The notes beneath the pieces are model-generated. The model saw only the letters and a list, made by a program, of their open reading frames with translations, was not told the origin of the DNA and did no database searches. Positions 1 to 14,400 of a stretch of 64,000 nt of DNA are shown piece by piece. Source of the DNA: Balanoglossus misakiensis (taxonomy: Eukaryota; Hemichordata); assembly GCA_040954595.2 (NCBI GenBank), contig CM082580.2, positions 8,866,001-8,930,000 of the forward strand, given 5' to 3'. Position numbers and translations under genes: made by a program. The stretch's first letter is position 1, and every line of letters begins with the position of its first letter.

Positions 1-1799
1 GGCTAGACAACAACAGTGCATCCTGTATTCAGTTCAAATAGCAAAAGCACCGATTCTGATGAACAACATTTTATTACTTCCTGGCCTTAGGACTGCGTCT
101 ATCTATAACACCATGAAAAATGTGAAAACCTGACCAAGCATCACACGTTTGACACCAAAGATGGTCGTCACTCACCAAGTTCAATTTTCAGGCCAAGCTT
201 TCTCATTATCTGCCTTCCTCTTACCATGACAACATCACAATAAATGAAAAAAGAAAATGCAGTCAAACTGTCAGGAATATACACTCCACACAAACAAGCT
301 GTGGGATTTAACTCTCACCAATAAACAGGTTCAGCATCTGGACTAACTTAGAGCAAAAACAAAAATTCTGAAAAATGACACACAGCCAATAGTCGGTTGG
401 AAAGTTCTGATGAAAAGACGTGTACCATAGTTGTGTAGTTGTAATAGTAGTAGTAAAATATAGGGATAAAATAGAATGAGGTGTGTACAGTGAAGTTTAT
501 AGTTTTCTAGAATAAGTCTCCCCTTGGGTTTTCTTGTCGTCAACACACAGATTGACTGTCCTAATCTGGTTATGAAAAATCTATGGAATATTTCTACATA
601 TCTATAATCTTGGATAAGACATGGTTGAATCTGAGCTGATTCATGCTGTATGTGCTGTCAGTACTTGTTTATTTCTGCATTAATTCTGTAAACAAACTGT
701 CACATGGTCACTCAAATTATGATGCTGTTAGACTATAATAACTGGGTCCGGAATAATAAAACTTCAAATGACTGATTTATAGCAAAATGAGAGAGACTAC
801 ATGATCCATATTATTCTACATCAGAGAAAATCCTCCTAGCTTAATGGCAAGTAATATGAACTCCCTAGGCTAGCTTATGAAAACCGTGTAGTTGAAAACA
901 AATGAGACCAATCCTTATTTCCTGCTGAAGGAACATATTAGCTTTGACCAAAAAAATTGATTTAAGGAGACCTAAAACTGCAAAATTACATGAGATCCAT
1001 ACATGCATGGATCACTTTTATCTTCCCACTTTCAAATGCTTCTGCCTGCATTCAAATTATCATGTAAAAATCATCATTTTGTTGTATGGCAATCTATATC
1101 TAACTTAAGAAACTAAATTTTATACAAAATTGTCATCTGTGCTTGCGCCATCCTCAGCACAGAATTTTTTCAAAAAAAATTTCTCTTCTATCTACAGTTT
1201 ATAATTTTGTGTTAATTTATGATACATATTAATCATGATTTCTCAGTGCGAGTCTGTCCAAGAAAGACTCACACAACCATCCCCCAAAAATAGACAGAGC
1301 TGACCCAATGGACTTGACTTCTCTGTAATTTTCAGCTCCTTCACTCTTTTATACAGGAAACAGAAAAAAAAAATCAACTTTCCTATCATTAATCTAGCGC
1401 TGTTATATTTTCTATCATGTAAATTTTTCGAGAAGAGAATACACCAGTAATCTCCAGTCTGTTATGTTGGTTACAGTAAAGGGCATAAAAAAAACTGTTA
1501 CAGAAACAAACTCACAATTATTTCAATTGTTTGATGATTGTGATTGATTCAGATAGCTATGCAGCTGTCACAGTGATGCCTGTGTGCAATTTGTACGCTT
1601 TTCAAAAATCAACGCTTTTATTTCTTCACGAATGACGTCATCTGCAGAGTCACCGTTGCTTGGCGTTCACTTCCTTGCGCTGTCAAATCATAAAACCGCG
1701 CCTCAAATTCCATCGAACATTCATCGCGTCTTGGACCACGCCGACGACACGCACATTCATCGATCACGCTTGTCTGTCCTTGTTTCAAGTTCCCAAGCG
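1..1799. other. non-coding tail downstream of p190RhoGAP
   Basis: AT-rich sequence with no recognisable exon. Short open frames here (for example 343-546 on the minus strand) have no codon-usage or domain signal. The only gene-related feature I see is a minus-strand AATAAA at 1617-1622, in the right place for the 3' UTR of the distal p190RhoGAP terminal exon. Confidence 0.6.
1617..1622 (-). terminator. candidate polyadenylation signal for the distal p190RhoGAP 3' end
   Basis: AATAAA reads on the minus strand about 180 nt past the TGA stop at 1800-1802. It would serve the transcript that uses the distal terminal exon. No equally clear AATAAA lies just below the proximal stop at 2495. Confidence 0.4.
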
Positions 1800-1983
1800 T
1801 CACGACTCGCGGCGAAACAGCCACCGGGCGCGGTCGATCAGCGTCTCCACCAGACTCTGCATGGCTCTGGTCTGCGTCTCCATCTCGGTGACGGTGGCAA
1901 ACTTGGGCTGCAGCACGGCGATCCAGTGGCAGACGGCCAGGTTGGCGCTGTCCATGCGATTACTGGCGCTATGTTCGGACACT
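1800..1983 (-). CDS. alternative 3'-terminal coding exon of p190RhoGAP (second copy of the RhoGAP C-terminal segment)
   Basis: This 184-nt exon follows a strong acceptor (TTTCTGCAG) and reads in phase 2, exactly as required by the preceding exon (4681-4786, ending CAC AG). Joined there, the CDS totals 4,890 nt and closes at TGA as a 1,629-aa isoform. Its peptide includes NRMDSANLAVCHWIAVLQPKF, which aligns with [21 protein letters not shown] of the proximal exon; both copies end in an AR(W/Y)(L/F)F motif. The NxM..xNL(A/S)V core of RhoGAP domains is kept, but the WPTL..P segment has become HWIAVLQP. This is a diverged duplicate terminal exon and would give an isoform with an altered GAP C-terminus. 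Choosing it needs skipping of the exon at 2495-2690. It could be a decaying copy, but it has no frameshift or premature stop. Confidence 0.7.
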
Positions 1984-2494
1984 CTGCAGAAATCCAAAGT
2001 TTACAACCGTAACATCCTGTTAGTAAATCCTCGTAAGTACAGTATTATACACCGTGTTTAACATAAATCCACTTCATTTTTTAAAAACAAATCTCACCTA
2101 AATTGAGAAAAAAATAATGAACTCAACCCATGTAGCCTTTGGAGGAAAACAAAGATTATTTGTTACGCGCTACTGTCATATCGCATTCTAACATCATCAT
2201 GCATAATGTTCACATCGTCATGTACACTACTGAGAGAGAGCTCATGTCAAAAAATGTTGAACATAGCTCTTTAGATCACTGCGTGAAACATTACATATCT
2301 CCGAGCACTGAATCTCTCGTGTACAACAAAGTAAACTGAGTCGTTTAAAAGCCCCGACTAAATACAAAGATCTGGTCTGGAATACAAAAGTACAAAGTTG
2401 CCCTATTTCAGGGGGTACACCCCCCTCCCAGATCCTGCGACAGGGGAGGGGTTTTTAAGGCAATGAAAAGTATTATAAAAGAGAGTCTAGTTGA

Positions 2495-5400
2495 CTATTG
2501 GCTCTGTTCCTCGTCCTCGCTGTCAAAGAAATATCTAGCCTGAATTATGAAGAGCTCTATGATGTCTCTCATTTTCATGTTCTGCGCCATGGCCTCAAAG
2601 GAATTGAATTCCGGGTGGAGGAGGGTGGGCCACCAGCACACCGACAGATTCTCGCTGTTCATCAGGTTCAACGAGCTCGACAGTGTGATTCTGTTGAGAT
2701 AAAAAAAAGAAAAGAAGTGGCAGAGAGGTTAGAATCCAATCGGGGGGGGGGGGGGTTGTCTGGTTGGCTGCTGGCAGACGCAAGCCGTCACAGACATGTG
2801 TACTCACACTTCTTGAACTATGCGAGTTTAAGCTGTTCTTTCTTTTTTTGAGCACAGGTGCACACACTTGAAGAAGAGTGAGGAGAGATGGGTCAAAGGT
2901 CAAAGGTGAGGATGAGTCGTTAGCTGGCTGCAATAAGGAGTTCAAGCATTGACTGTTAGTTTAGTACACTGCTACAATCTGGACTAGTACAGATTTTGTT
3001 AGTATAGTAGAAAGTTTCTTAAACCAATACTACTGATTATCGCAGCATTGAAAACGGGATAGATGTATAAACTCCCAGGAGTATAAAATTTCATTTTCAC
3101 GTGATTTTCAGAGGACATTTTCGGAAATTCAAGGTCAGGATCAAACAACCCCAAGGTCAATTCTATTCTGAAACCAACAAAGGAGGGTTAAAATTTTAGT
3201 CTAGCACTTAAAGACACCTTAAGCAAATTAAGCTTAAAGATAGTGCAGCAAAGTAGAGATTGCCCCATGCACCTTATACCCTGCAGAGCAAAACAATAAA
3301 AGTAAAGTAAATAAGTGCATTCCTTAAACACAAACAAAAAGCAGAGAAGTATTAGAAATTAAATTAAAAGTGTGTGCATTAACACAGAAAGGAATATTAA
3401 CATTGCCAAAGAATCTATCCCCAGCAGGCAGAATAAGTTGCGTGTTAATAAAAGTTTCTGCAATGAGAAAATAGTAATAAAAGCAGCATATTATATGCCC
3501 ATATTTTTGCTGTTATTTTTACAAAGCATGCAAGCATAATCTTAGAGTTATTTTCAAAATGTTAAGAGCGCACTGAATATGGCTTGTCTGAGCATTTGCG
3601 GACACGACTTTGGTAACACACCGGTCAAAGAGTTGGACATGACTAGATTTTCTAGGTGACACCATTTGAGGTATTTCTTACAATGCCCAAAGTTTGGTAC
3701 AAATAATTCAGTTTTTTCTCTCAATGTTACATTCACTGGGAAACACATTGATATGGTACGATTTAACCGATATTAGTTCAGAAGGAAAGAAGATCAAAAT
3801 GGTGGCAATGGTGTGGATAAATGAGGCAGTGTTACCATGGAAAGCAGATAGAGACAACCTGTGTTTGGGTGATTAGAAAATGGTGCAAGGAAGGAACCAT
3901 AATTATTAGTATTAGTTACAGAGCCAACAGCAGGATACAACTAAAAGCGGGTGAAAAATGATGTTAGAGTTGTATTATCCTTCGAGTGATTAATATGGGA
4001 ATGTGAAGCTGTAGTGATACCTGCAGTTTAAACTGTTATTTTGTTATCTGAAAGAATGCACTGATCTAGACTTATGTGAGTCGGAGAAGTATGGATTCTT
4101 CCAAAACATATTGTAATCCATAATAAAATTGCTCATGTTTAAAACACCTTTTGAGATGTCTTTAACAAACAAACCGCCTCAACAGATATTTTATAGTCAT
4201 TAGTATTCATTGGTTTCCAAATGTCTGTTCAAGAAGAAATGTTTTAAGATGAAACAGTGTGCGTAAGTAAACTAGTTTATTAGTATACTATTTATAAAAC
4301 AGAGCAGGTGTATTCTAAGTTTTCCGACAGTCGACTCTTGATCAACCCCTGTCAGGGAGAGAGGTACGACAGAATTCTATGGGTGAAGAAAAAGAAAATG
4401 CTGGTTGCATAGGGTCAAGAAAGTGGTATGGTGTTACGGGGGGAGGGGGGGATGAAGAATGACCTCCAGTGAGTCTTAGATTAACACCTGTCAAAAAATT
4501 TTGTATGCAAATTCCGGGGCAATATCCCTACTTTTATCAGGCAAACTGAGAAAGGGATGAGGTAAGTTTTTTTCAATTTTGTTATCTATAAAACTTCAGA
4601 CAAGAGATGATAGATCTTGACAAGCTTCTGTAGTATCAAATGGAAAGGGTTGGAGAGTTGATAGATAAAATTGAACTCACCTGTGTAGATGCGTCATCAT
4701 ATAAGCCAAGACATCAAAATTTGCATCAGGGAGTTTATCCAGTAAATTTCTCAAGGATTCCAATCTTTTGTCCTGTTCTTGGTGTCCTGAGGTCCAAACA
4801 GAAACGATGGTGTTACGATTTTACAGTCAATGCAGACGTGGTTATGGCTATGTGGTCTTATAATAGGCTCTACTGAATATCATACACTTGGCAGGTTTAA
4901 GTGGGCGCTGGTAGTTTAGGCCCCCTTTGAAATCAAACCAGTTTCAATTGATTTGGTCGTAATAGGATGACGCATGTCCCAGATAGACACCAGAGTTATC
5001 TAACCACAGTTGTCTGCTATCCTCTTAACCCTTTCACCACCATGGTCCAAACCCATTGTTTTCTATGGTAAGGTTGGACCACCAAAGAGGGAACTGGGTA
5101 AAGGTTAAACACCTGTGACTCAAAACAAGCAGACACTACAACACACAGGAATGACTCTCAACAAAGCAAACTGCTTGCAACTCACCGACTGCTTCTAAGA
5201 AATCCGCCTGCATGTTCACCGGAATAATCGGGTCAGGCAACTCATTGAAGAAATACTTCAACGCAGTTGCCACGGCGTTGATGCCGATATTCAGCTCCGC
5301 TAGATCAAAAGTTGGATCTGAAAGAGGAATGATGTTGAACCAATCTCCTTGCTGATGGAAATTACCAGTAAAGTATTGACATCATAAGCAACCAACGATT

Positions 5401-8400
5401 TTAATATGCAATCTTTACAGTACACTAATTGCAAGATGTTACCTGTACAGGAATTGTACAAGGTTGGCTAATTGAAAAGACATGAAAAATGAGGGTGGGC
5501 CATTTACCGTCGTCAAACTTTTGAAGGATGAGATCGCTGTCAACGTTTTTACCAGGCACTCTGTACAACCCTTCTGCGTGTAGACCTGTGATACAAGAAG
5601 AGCACACACATGAAGGTATCTTTAAATTATACAATCTGACTCTTCATTGCGACTATAAAAGTCAAATCGATCTTATTTTTCTTCTGTAAACATTGCATGT
5701 GGAAAAGCTTCTGACAAGGAAGAAACACTTTGATTTTTGACAGCATGCAGCTTCTACTCACCCTCAGCTTCCAAGTACTCGACACATTTGACAACAAACA
5801 ACGGGACCCTGTCGTCCTCGTTGACAATTTCCTCCAGCGGGCAACCGAAATAATTGTACGACACCGACACATTGCCTCCTTTAGTTTTTTTGTTCTTCTT
5901 TTTCTTCTCCTAGGGGAAATCGACACCACACGGGGGAAACGGCGTTAGAAATGAACCCATCAGAAATGACAGAAACAAGTCTCTTGTTCAGTAGGAATTT
6001 TTTAGAATTTCACAACAGACGTTCACGATTTGATCAGTTGTACTCAGCGGCTAAAAGAGTTGAATTCAAGCAATGCCAACAATGGACTGTATAACATCAA
6101 CAGACGGCAACTTTTATCCTCCACCAACACCTTCACTCCATCATCCTCTCTCACCTCCTCTTTCTGTTTTCGCTTCTCTTCTTCTCGAAGCCGCTTCTCC
6201 TCCTTCTTCTTCTGTTTCTCCAACTCCCTCTCCTCCTTTTTCGATCTTTTGTTCTTCCTTTCTTCGTGGTTACCCTGGATACCAGACAAAGAAAGACAAC
6301 ACATTAAATACGGTTTCAAAAAGAATGCGCGGACCCTACTCCACGAGGGGTAGTCTCCTTAACAGCGAGCCCCCAAGTCACTATCTCAATGCCGCAATCT
6401 CATAACATGTACTCATTCTTTGAAAACATTTTTAGCATTCTTGTTTGTTTTTTTTATCTCAGCCACCGATTTTTTTTACAGTCAAATGTGACAAATTTCT
6501 CCATAGGCCATTTTTTGAAAATAATCAAGTCACAAGACAGAGGCTTTGTTCTTTTTCATATCAAGGGAACACTTTGGTTAACCCTTCCACCCCCCACCCC
6601 CCCAGTTCCCTCTTTAGAGGTCCAACCTTACCACAGAAAACAATGGGTTTCGACTGAACTATGTTGGTGGAAGGGTTTAAAAACCTGACATACTTCTCCG
6701 TTCTCTTCAACCGGCCTCATCATCGGTAAGACCTGAACTCTTGACAGGTCACTATATCCACTGCCAACAGATTCGTACATGGAGCCGTCATCCTCATATG
6801 CTTTGTGTTTGTGACTCGGCAGACGTGAATGACTGACATGGTCTTCTCCACTGTCGCTGCTTGAGTCTGTCAGTTGCAGAGAAAAAGAAATGTGAGAAAA
6901 ATCATAAATATATATATACATGTATATGTTCAAGGTTTGGATAAAATGCCTGAGGCATGAATTCATCCAGCGAGACTCAGGTGGGACGAAGGTGAAAATT
7001 GTAATTTCTGTGATAATTTTTGGACAGGTGTATTGAAAATTAGGGGGGGGGGGGGGTATGAGGGTCTGAAGGCAACACAAAAGGAAAATTATCTGACTTT
7101 TCCCTGTCAACTGAACTTATTTTTTGGTAATGTCAAACCCAGCCAGACCAGTTGATGTGTCAATTTTTTTTTTAATTGATGAGTTCAATGTGAGTACACT
7201 CTAGGCATAGGGAAGACTATTAACAGTGCTGTCAACTTCTAACACTTGGGGAAAAACACACTAAGATATTAGCAAACTGATGGTCTCTCAAATCAGTCAC
7301 TGACCGGATGGAGGACAGTTACAAGTCAATACTGAGGATAGTGAGGCCGCTGCTTTGGGGGGGGGGGGGTGTCAGATGAAATGCATGCGAGCCTAGGAAC
7401 ATATCTTGAGTAACCTGGGGAGTTCATCTCCATCAAAAACTATAGGTGAACACAAGGGTTCTACTAGGATTTGTGATATGTCAATAGTTATTAGTCAACT
7501 GACTTTCCCGATGCAGAGATCTCTCACCGGTGCACAACATGCAAGACATCAAAAAGACATCAAACACTCACAGTCACAACCCACAACACATCCATGCCGA
7601 GTGTTTAGTGTGTTAGAAGAACATGCTGCTTACCAACGCTAGGTTTCCTGGCCTCGGCGTACTCTAACCTGTCGAGGCTCCTATCTGGAACGGGTGGGGG
7701 CAGGTCGGAAGCAGGGGACGGCCTACTATTGGGCACTTTGGGTTTGGGTTTTTTCTTAGGCTGCCGCACGGCCGAGGCGTACTCAACGTTGTTGTCACCT
7801 TTTGCCGCACGCTCCAACGAAGACTGGTCGCTCTCGGAGTCCGTGTGGCTCGCCTTGGCCTTCGGCGCCCGGTGACTTCGGACTTTTGTCATCTGTAACC
7901 CAAGGAAAAAAATATATATATAAATGTATTTTTGACTACACGTATCATGAAAAAACATCTGTGTGTGAGTTTCTCCTATGAAGCAGAAGCGTTACTGTAC
8001 TCTTGTACATGCAGTTTACAAACAGACTGTTTTGTCAGGCAAATACAGCAATGATGAGAATACTTCACACACCAAATGAAATGTTGCTATACACTTACTC
8101 AATCCACTGTTGGCTCGGCTGAGTACAATTACACACATTTGTCGATGGTCCAAATAATGCCATGGACCATCCTTTTTGTCACAGGGAAGTGTAATCTACT
8201 CCAATAAACTTACATTCCGAGCAGTTTTACCAAAATATAATTGAGACTTTTGGTGTATGATGTATGACCACAACTGAGATGCCTCTGCCCCGATTTGCAC
8301 AGGTTCCAACTCCAACTATTACGGGAGCATACGCCAGATAAACTTGATCACAATTCAGAAGAAAGCCTTCTACATAACACAGTACATTGTAGTGTTGCTT

Positions 8401-11400
8401 ATATCAGAACATTAAGGGAGAGGTAGGGGGTACCAAACCAAACATGTAAACCAAGAAAATTAATTCACCAGGTTTGACTTGTTAGAAGCGTAGATGGGCA
8501 AAAACTCAGATGCAGGGGGGAAAAATAAATGCAAAGGGAAGTGGGTTGTCATGGAAATACACCACGAGACTAGGCAAAGCAATATTAAAAAACGTGGAGA
8601 TGAAAAATGATAAATCCAGAAATAAAAAAGCAACTTTGTTATCAATTACAAGCGGCTGAAACTGAGCTTTTTTTTTTTTTAACTTATCAGAGGTAGTAGT
8701 AAGTCTAAGTTTGTTGATATTAGTACCTTGGAAGCCTTATTAGCATCGTGTACTTCACTGTAGACGCCATCCCCAGGTCCAACCACCACTACCGGCCGCT
8801 GCTTAAGAAGATCTTTAGGCAAAGCATAATCATCCTCGGGCGTTGCTAACGGCGCTCGGTTTGGCCCAATACTGGGCTCTCCCTGTCGTAAAGTTTCGTT
8901 TAGGTTTTTAAACTTTGTTATGTCTAGTTTCCCCTGCAAATACAATGGATACAGAGTCTTACAATTTGTTTGTAAATTTTTTCTCCCCTCATGAGTTCAC
9001 ACTTTATTTGGAGTGGGGTCACTTTCTTTCTCTCCTGCATTGTCAACTTTAAGGAGCTACCTTCTGGAAAGTTTTTTGGCATGACAGACTGCAATTTTGC
9101 ATGGACCTCACAGAAAACTTGTAACGTGTGCTTTTGTGCAGAAAATAAAAAGCTCAGAAAACAATACGAAATAATTTGCTTTGACGCATATCCCAGGCCT
9201 TTCTACTTCTAGATTTGCTTCTACCTACACGCACACATAGCCAGCATCTACAATTATTTTTTTTTGGAATGTGTCGTATGAGCAAACCACGTAATGATAT
9301 GGGCTGTATGATCTTGTGTGCAAATATATATGTGCAGATAAGTTGGGGAGGGGGGGGGGGCAGGGAATATGAGTGGTTTGTTATTCTCCCAGAGCGAGTA
9401 AACCATGCTGAATTGTGAGTGCTCACTGGGAAGCAACGGGATCGGAGTACATACAGGAAAATACAAGTTCAAGTTCATATTTCCATGTCGCCATGACAGG
9501 GAAAGATTTAAAGAAATTTCCACTTCACAGAGTGTGTGATGAACTGGGAGACAACACTCATCACATATTTTTTTCCTTGATATGTTAATGTAACCCTTTC
9601 ACCTGTTTTCTGGTATAGAAGTCCAACTTTACCACAGAAAACAAAAGATTTGGACCAAACCATTGTGGTGAGAGGGTTAAAGGCTGTTAAAAAAGAAAGA
9701 AAAGAAAGAAACTCACCGGCTTGGGCGGTGGCTTGGGCTTGCCAGACGCCTCTCTCCTGTCTACAGTTGCCGGCGGCGATTGAAACGACTCGTAGGCCAC
9801 GTTCTCCACCATGTCCACACCTGGCTTCTCCTGTTTCTGCTTCTCTAGGTCGAAGCCTTCGTACGCCTGATTGTCAACCCAGCCTGCAAATAAATATACG
9901 CCAGTTTGTTGAGGTCATTGACGCACACTGCCAGCACGGCTGCCGTATATTCAAACCCACCGGAGACGGACGCTCGGTGAAAACAGGTGGGACAACAACG
10001 CATACAATGTATTTTAATGGTTAGGTTAGTCAATTGAACTGCTACAAATCTGTGTACAGCAAGTCCTTGGGGGTCAGTGTGCTAGTGGCTGTGGTCTTCA
10101 AGTCTGTATTAAACTGAGGTTTATACCATGTTTGCAATCAAGAAAACGTTTTTTTTTACTTTTATACCTTTTGTAAAAGTAGCCTTACACATCTTACATT
10201 GGTGCAATGGATATCATGCAATTTTTACATCATGCAAAATGTGAATATATCGTGACCTGGTGCGATAAACACATATATTTGATAGTCCTTCATGTAAAAC
10301 CTCACTAGAGATCTTGAAATAGTTTTTCTATCAACAAACTGTTGCTGGACGTCCAAAATGCACACCTCTTACAATTTGAATATATGCAAATTATTTTGTA
10401 ATTTGCATATTAATAGTACATGGCTGGGCAATATTTTAGAATAAATTACTCAGAAGTTGTACATGTATGGTCTGTTTTAAATGAAGGATTACATGCTTGT
10501 GAATTATGTGGTACCAGGAACCTGTAACAAATTTTGCATTTAACGTAATTTATTAGCACATGTATAAACAACCACAACATATTCATTATGCAATGTGTGT
10601 GTTTGGGGCAATAGATTGATAATGAAACTTGAACATATTCGCTAAATGAAACTTTTTGTTTAAATTTAAAGATTATGATACAATAGCTGTAACTTTTGAC
10701 ACTTTTTATCACTGTAAACTTTTACAAGTCTGATGTGTCTGAAAGTTATATGAGCAGTTTTTTAGGTGGCTACTTTGTGGCAGTGCAGTGCAAGAATCCA
10801 TGCATCTACCGTGGTGTTAATTTTAACACAGGACTGTGACAGTTGTTAGAACTGACAGTGAATACAGTAAAGTTTGTACGATAGCACATTATCAAAACAT
10901 AAAACATGGGTGGGCAGCATCCCATTTGGTTCATAGAGGTCATAGGTCATCTGACAGGAGATGTGTAGATCGCATTATTGAGCATAAAGAACTGGGCACA
11001 GGGAAAATAAAAAATGTCATGTTTGTGTGATTGTTCGTGTCTTTCTCCCCAACATACAAAGCAGCTCTCTTGTGGTTTTACACTGAGAGAAACTCATAAG
11101 ATGCAAATAAGTTTATTAACCCTTTCACCACCACGGTTTGGTCCAAATCAATTGTTTTCTACTGTAGTTGGACCTCTGTATAGGGATCTGGGGGGTGAAA
11201 GGGTTAAACAAACCAACAACGCAGAAACAGTGAAAAATACAGAGAACAAAGAGAAGACAGATTTACCCTCTTCTCTCGTAGCAGGTCTAAGAGTGTTAGG
11301 AGGCGGCAGATGAGGAGGAAAGACAGGAGGAGGAGGAGGCAGCTGAGGTTGCCTCTGCCAAGGAGCAACACGAGGTTCCCTCGGAGTCTGATCGACAGAT

Positions 11401-14400
11401 TCATAGACGTCATTATCCTTCCAACCTAGTATTGAAGAGAGGAAAATGCTGAGTGCACGAAAACAGACAGTGTTACTTCCCCGAGTTATTACTGAAGTGC
11501 ATACAGACACATGCTGTTTTACCGTTGTTCTTAATTTAGGGGGAGGGGAGGGCCGTACTGGGCTTGTTGTGTATGCCAGAGTTGTTCAGTGTTAGTAGCA
11601 AGATAGCAACATAGAGAGTTTACTGGTATAGTGAGGACGAGAGAGTGAAGAGATTTGGCAGGTGGGGGAGAATACATTACCTGATGATATTGTTACAGTG
11701 CGGGTGGAGCCTGTCCAACAACATGCTAAGACACTGTGCACTTTGGGAGCAAGTTTGAACGACACTAAACATTCGCTGTTTTGGCCTGTGCAGGTTACTC
11801 ATTTTTGATGTTCCTGTTTTTAGCTGCCATGCATGTTATTTTTGTCTTCCATAGAAAGACAAAGGATAAAACTTGACTTCTTGTAAAATGAAAAGTTTTT
11901 ACTTGTAATCTCAGAGAGTATAGTGAGGGACTGGTTTATAGTTCACTAATCTATAGAGCAGGCAAAACTGACAGAGAAAACCATGCGATATACACTGTTA
12001 CAAACCATTTCAAAAATCCCCAAACACCAAAAGAAAACGCTTAACACCAAGATGATCGATAAACCACTTAGAAACCCTGGATGATCCATACATGCCCGTG
12101 AAGAATATGTTTTACATTTCCTACACTACACAGAATGGTACCCCAAAACATGGTGACGTGAAACAGTCTTCACGGGTGATGTTTAATTCCTTGAATACCA
12201 ATATGGAAGTTGGATTTCATATATAAAAGAGAGAGTGTTAAATTCCTGCTTATTTTACAGAGCAAGGTTTTATACATAGGAACCTTAGGCCAGATGTACA
12301 TTTAAGATTGTTACAGCTGAGCACTATCACGGAGATACAAAAAAAGTTTCACGCGCCAACCTGCAACACATTATTAATTAAAAAAACACAGGAGCAATTC
12401 CCAAACCCGATGGCATCTTTTTAGCCACGAGGCTGGATGCTGAGCAGCAGCGAGTGCGACTAACTACGTACGGTGCGAGGTGTGGTGCGTTGCTGTGCTT
12501 GAGGCCTACCTACAGACTACACCCATCTATACGACTACGCCTCTACTGTGTGAAGACAAGACAGTGGGAGTTTGATGCAGGTAGCCAGCCAGGAAAGCAG
12601 AGGAGGTAGGTCGGTGTACTGCGCGGAGAGAGAGAGATGGGAATGTGCCCGGAATGACGTTGTGTGTGAGGTAAAACAACGTGGAGGAGACGATGAACTT
12701 GTAGAGGGGGGGAGGGAGAGAAAACAGTGGGAGGTTAGGTGGTTTCTGGAGAGTGCGAGAGATGGTAAGGAACGGTGTGAGAGAAGACATATACCAGTAA
12801 TTGCAGGCTCTGTGGGGAACGACCCTGGAGGCATACTATTACGAACCCACACACCATCTGTATTGGAAGACACAGAAAAAAAAATAGCAGACATGAAAAT
12901 ACAGAAAAAAACTATATCCGAAACATGAACTGTAAACGTTTGGAAAAATACGCAGGATAAAGTCTGCGACATAACATTACATTAACGACACATAGAGATG
13001 ACTGGAGATGTTACCATCTTACAGTCTGTAACATAGTTTGGCCTTAATGTTTTATACTGTGGGGAAAATGCACATTTCTATCATTGCACTTTTCATTCAA
13101 AAATTCAAAGTGGCAAAAAATATTTGAATATTATTTGCAACTGTAAACATTCAAAATCCTGAGACCAGAAAGATGTACTTCAAAAAATATAAAAGGCATC
13201 ATCACAATAAAATTTTGAATATTGTTTTGTGAACATCTATTGCAAATTTGTGTATTTTTCTCCTAATTGACATTGTGTTCATATTGTACTTCTTTCTATT
13301 TTTTTTCTCAATGACTTTTCACCCCATAATTTTTGGGAAAGAGCAGAAAAGTGCATGGAGCATTGGGTTTGGGTTGGAAAGCAATTGCCCGTAAACTATG
13401 TTACCGGTACGATGATTGAAAGAAAATTATAAACAGAGGTTGATTTGGTACATAAAATGATAGAGACTTGACAATGACATGACACGGTAAGATGAGATGC
13501 AAAAATGGATTATTATCAGAAGGGATGGAGGGGAATGATCAATGAACCGGGTCAATGGCCAGTGCATGCATTTACTACTTGCTAGGTTCTATCAAATTCT
13601 AGGCTACCAATAAAACCTCTGATTATCGAGTATTCTCATAAAACCGGTGTTAGAATCGGGTTACAGTGCACAAGCTTAGTTTTGAACAGTTTAGTAACTA
13701 TGGTTATGCTGTATTAATCGACTCTGAACCGTACAAAAACATTTCAATGACTCCTTTTCTTTGTAGAAGAGAGTTGACTTCTTCTGTAGTATTCGTCACT
13801 TGCGGGTTGCCTTGTCACCACTGAAACATGCTAGTTTTGACTTTGAAACTCTGGCAGCAATCTGAATCGACTATGTTGTTGGCATCGAAATGCTTTTTCA
13901 CTTGAAAATACACTGGTCTTTCGAAATCAAATGAGACGATTTTCATTCGTTTCAAACCAAACTTTTGTGCCTTTTTTTTTTACGTAGTATGTTTTTGTTT
14001 ATTCACCAATTACTTAATATGAAGAAATATTTCATTTGGAAAGGAATAAAATGTTAATCCATACAATTATCATTAAATGTAAGCAAATTATTAAACTGTC
14101 CCATTTTTTGTTAAAAAAAGAGCAAACGCCCAAACCATTTACATATAATATTCTGTTAATGCAACCTGTTACAAATCGTCACACACTGAAAATTAGCATA
14201 CCTTCTTCGGGTTCAGGGGATTTCAGTTTCAGGGAGTGTCGTATTGATGATGATTGACCCCTTGGAGGCTTGGGCGGCCGGGTCCTACCCACAGTGTTGT
14301 AGAGCAGGTCGATGGGATCTGCGGGACGGAGCATGCCATGAGAAAAAAGCAGAGCATTTGAGCATAGAGGCGTTATATCTGCTTGTCAGGTTGAGACAAG

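Noticed and set aside
12572-12928. 118-codon plus-strand frame in a p190RhoGAP intron
   Set aside because: Low-complexity Glu/Arg peptide with no splice or domain support; the minus-strand cassette exon explains the only structured part.
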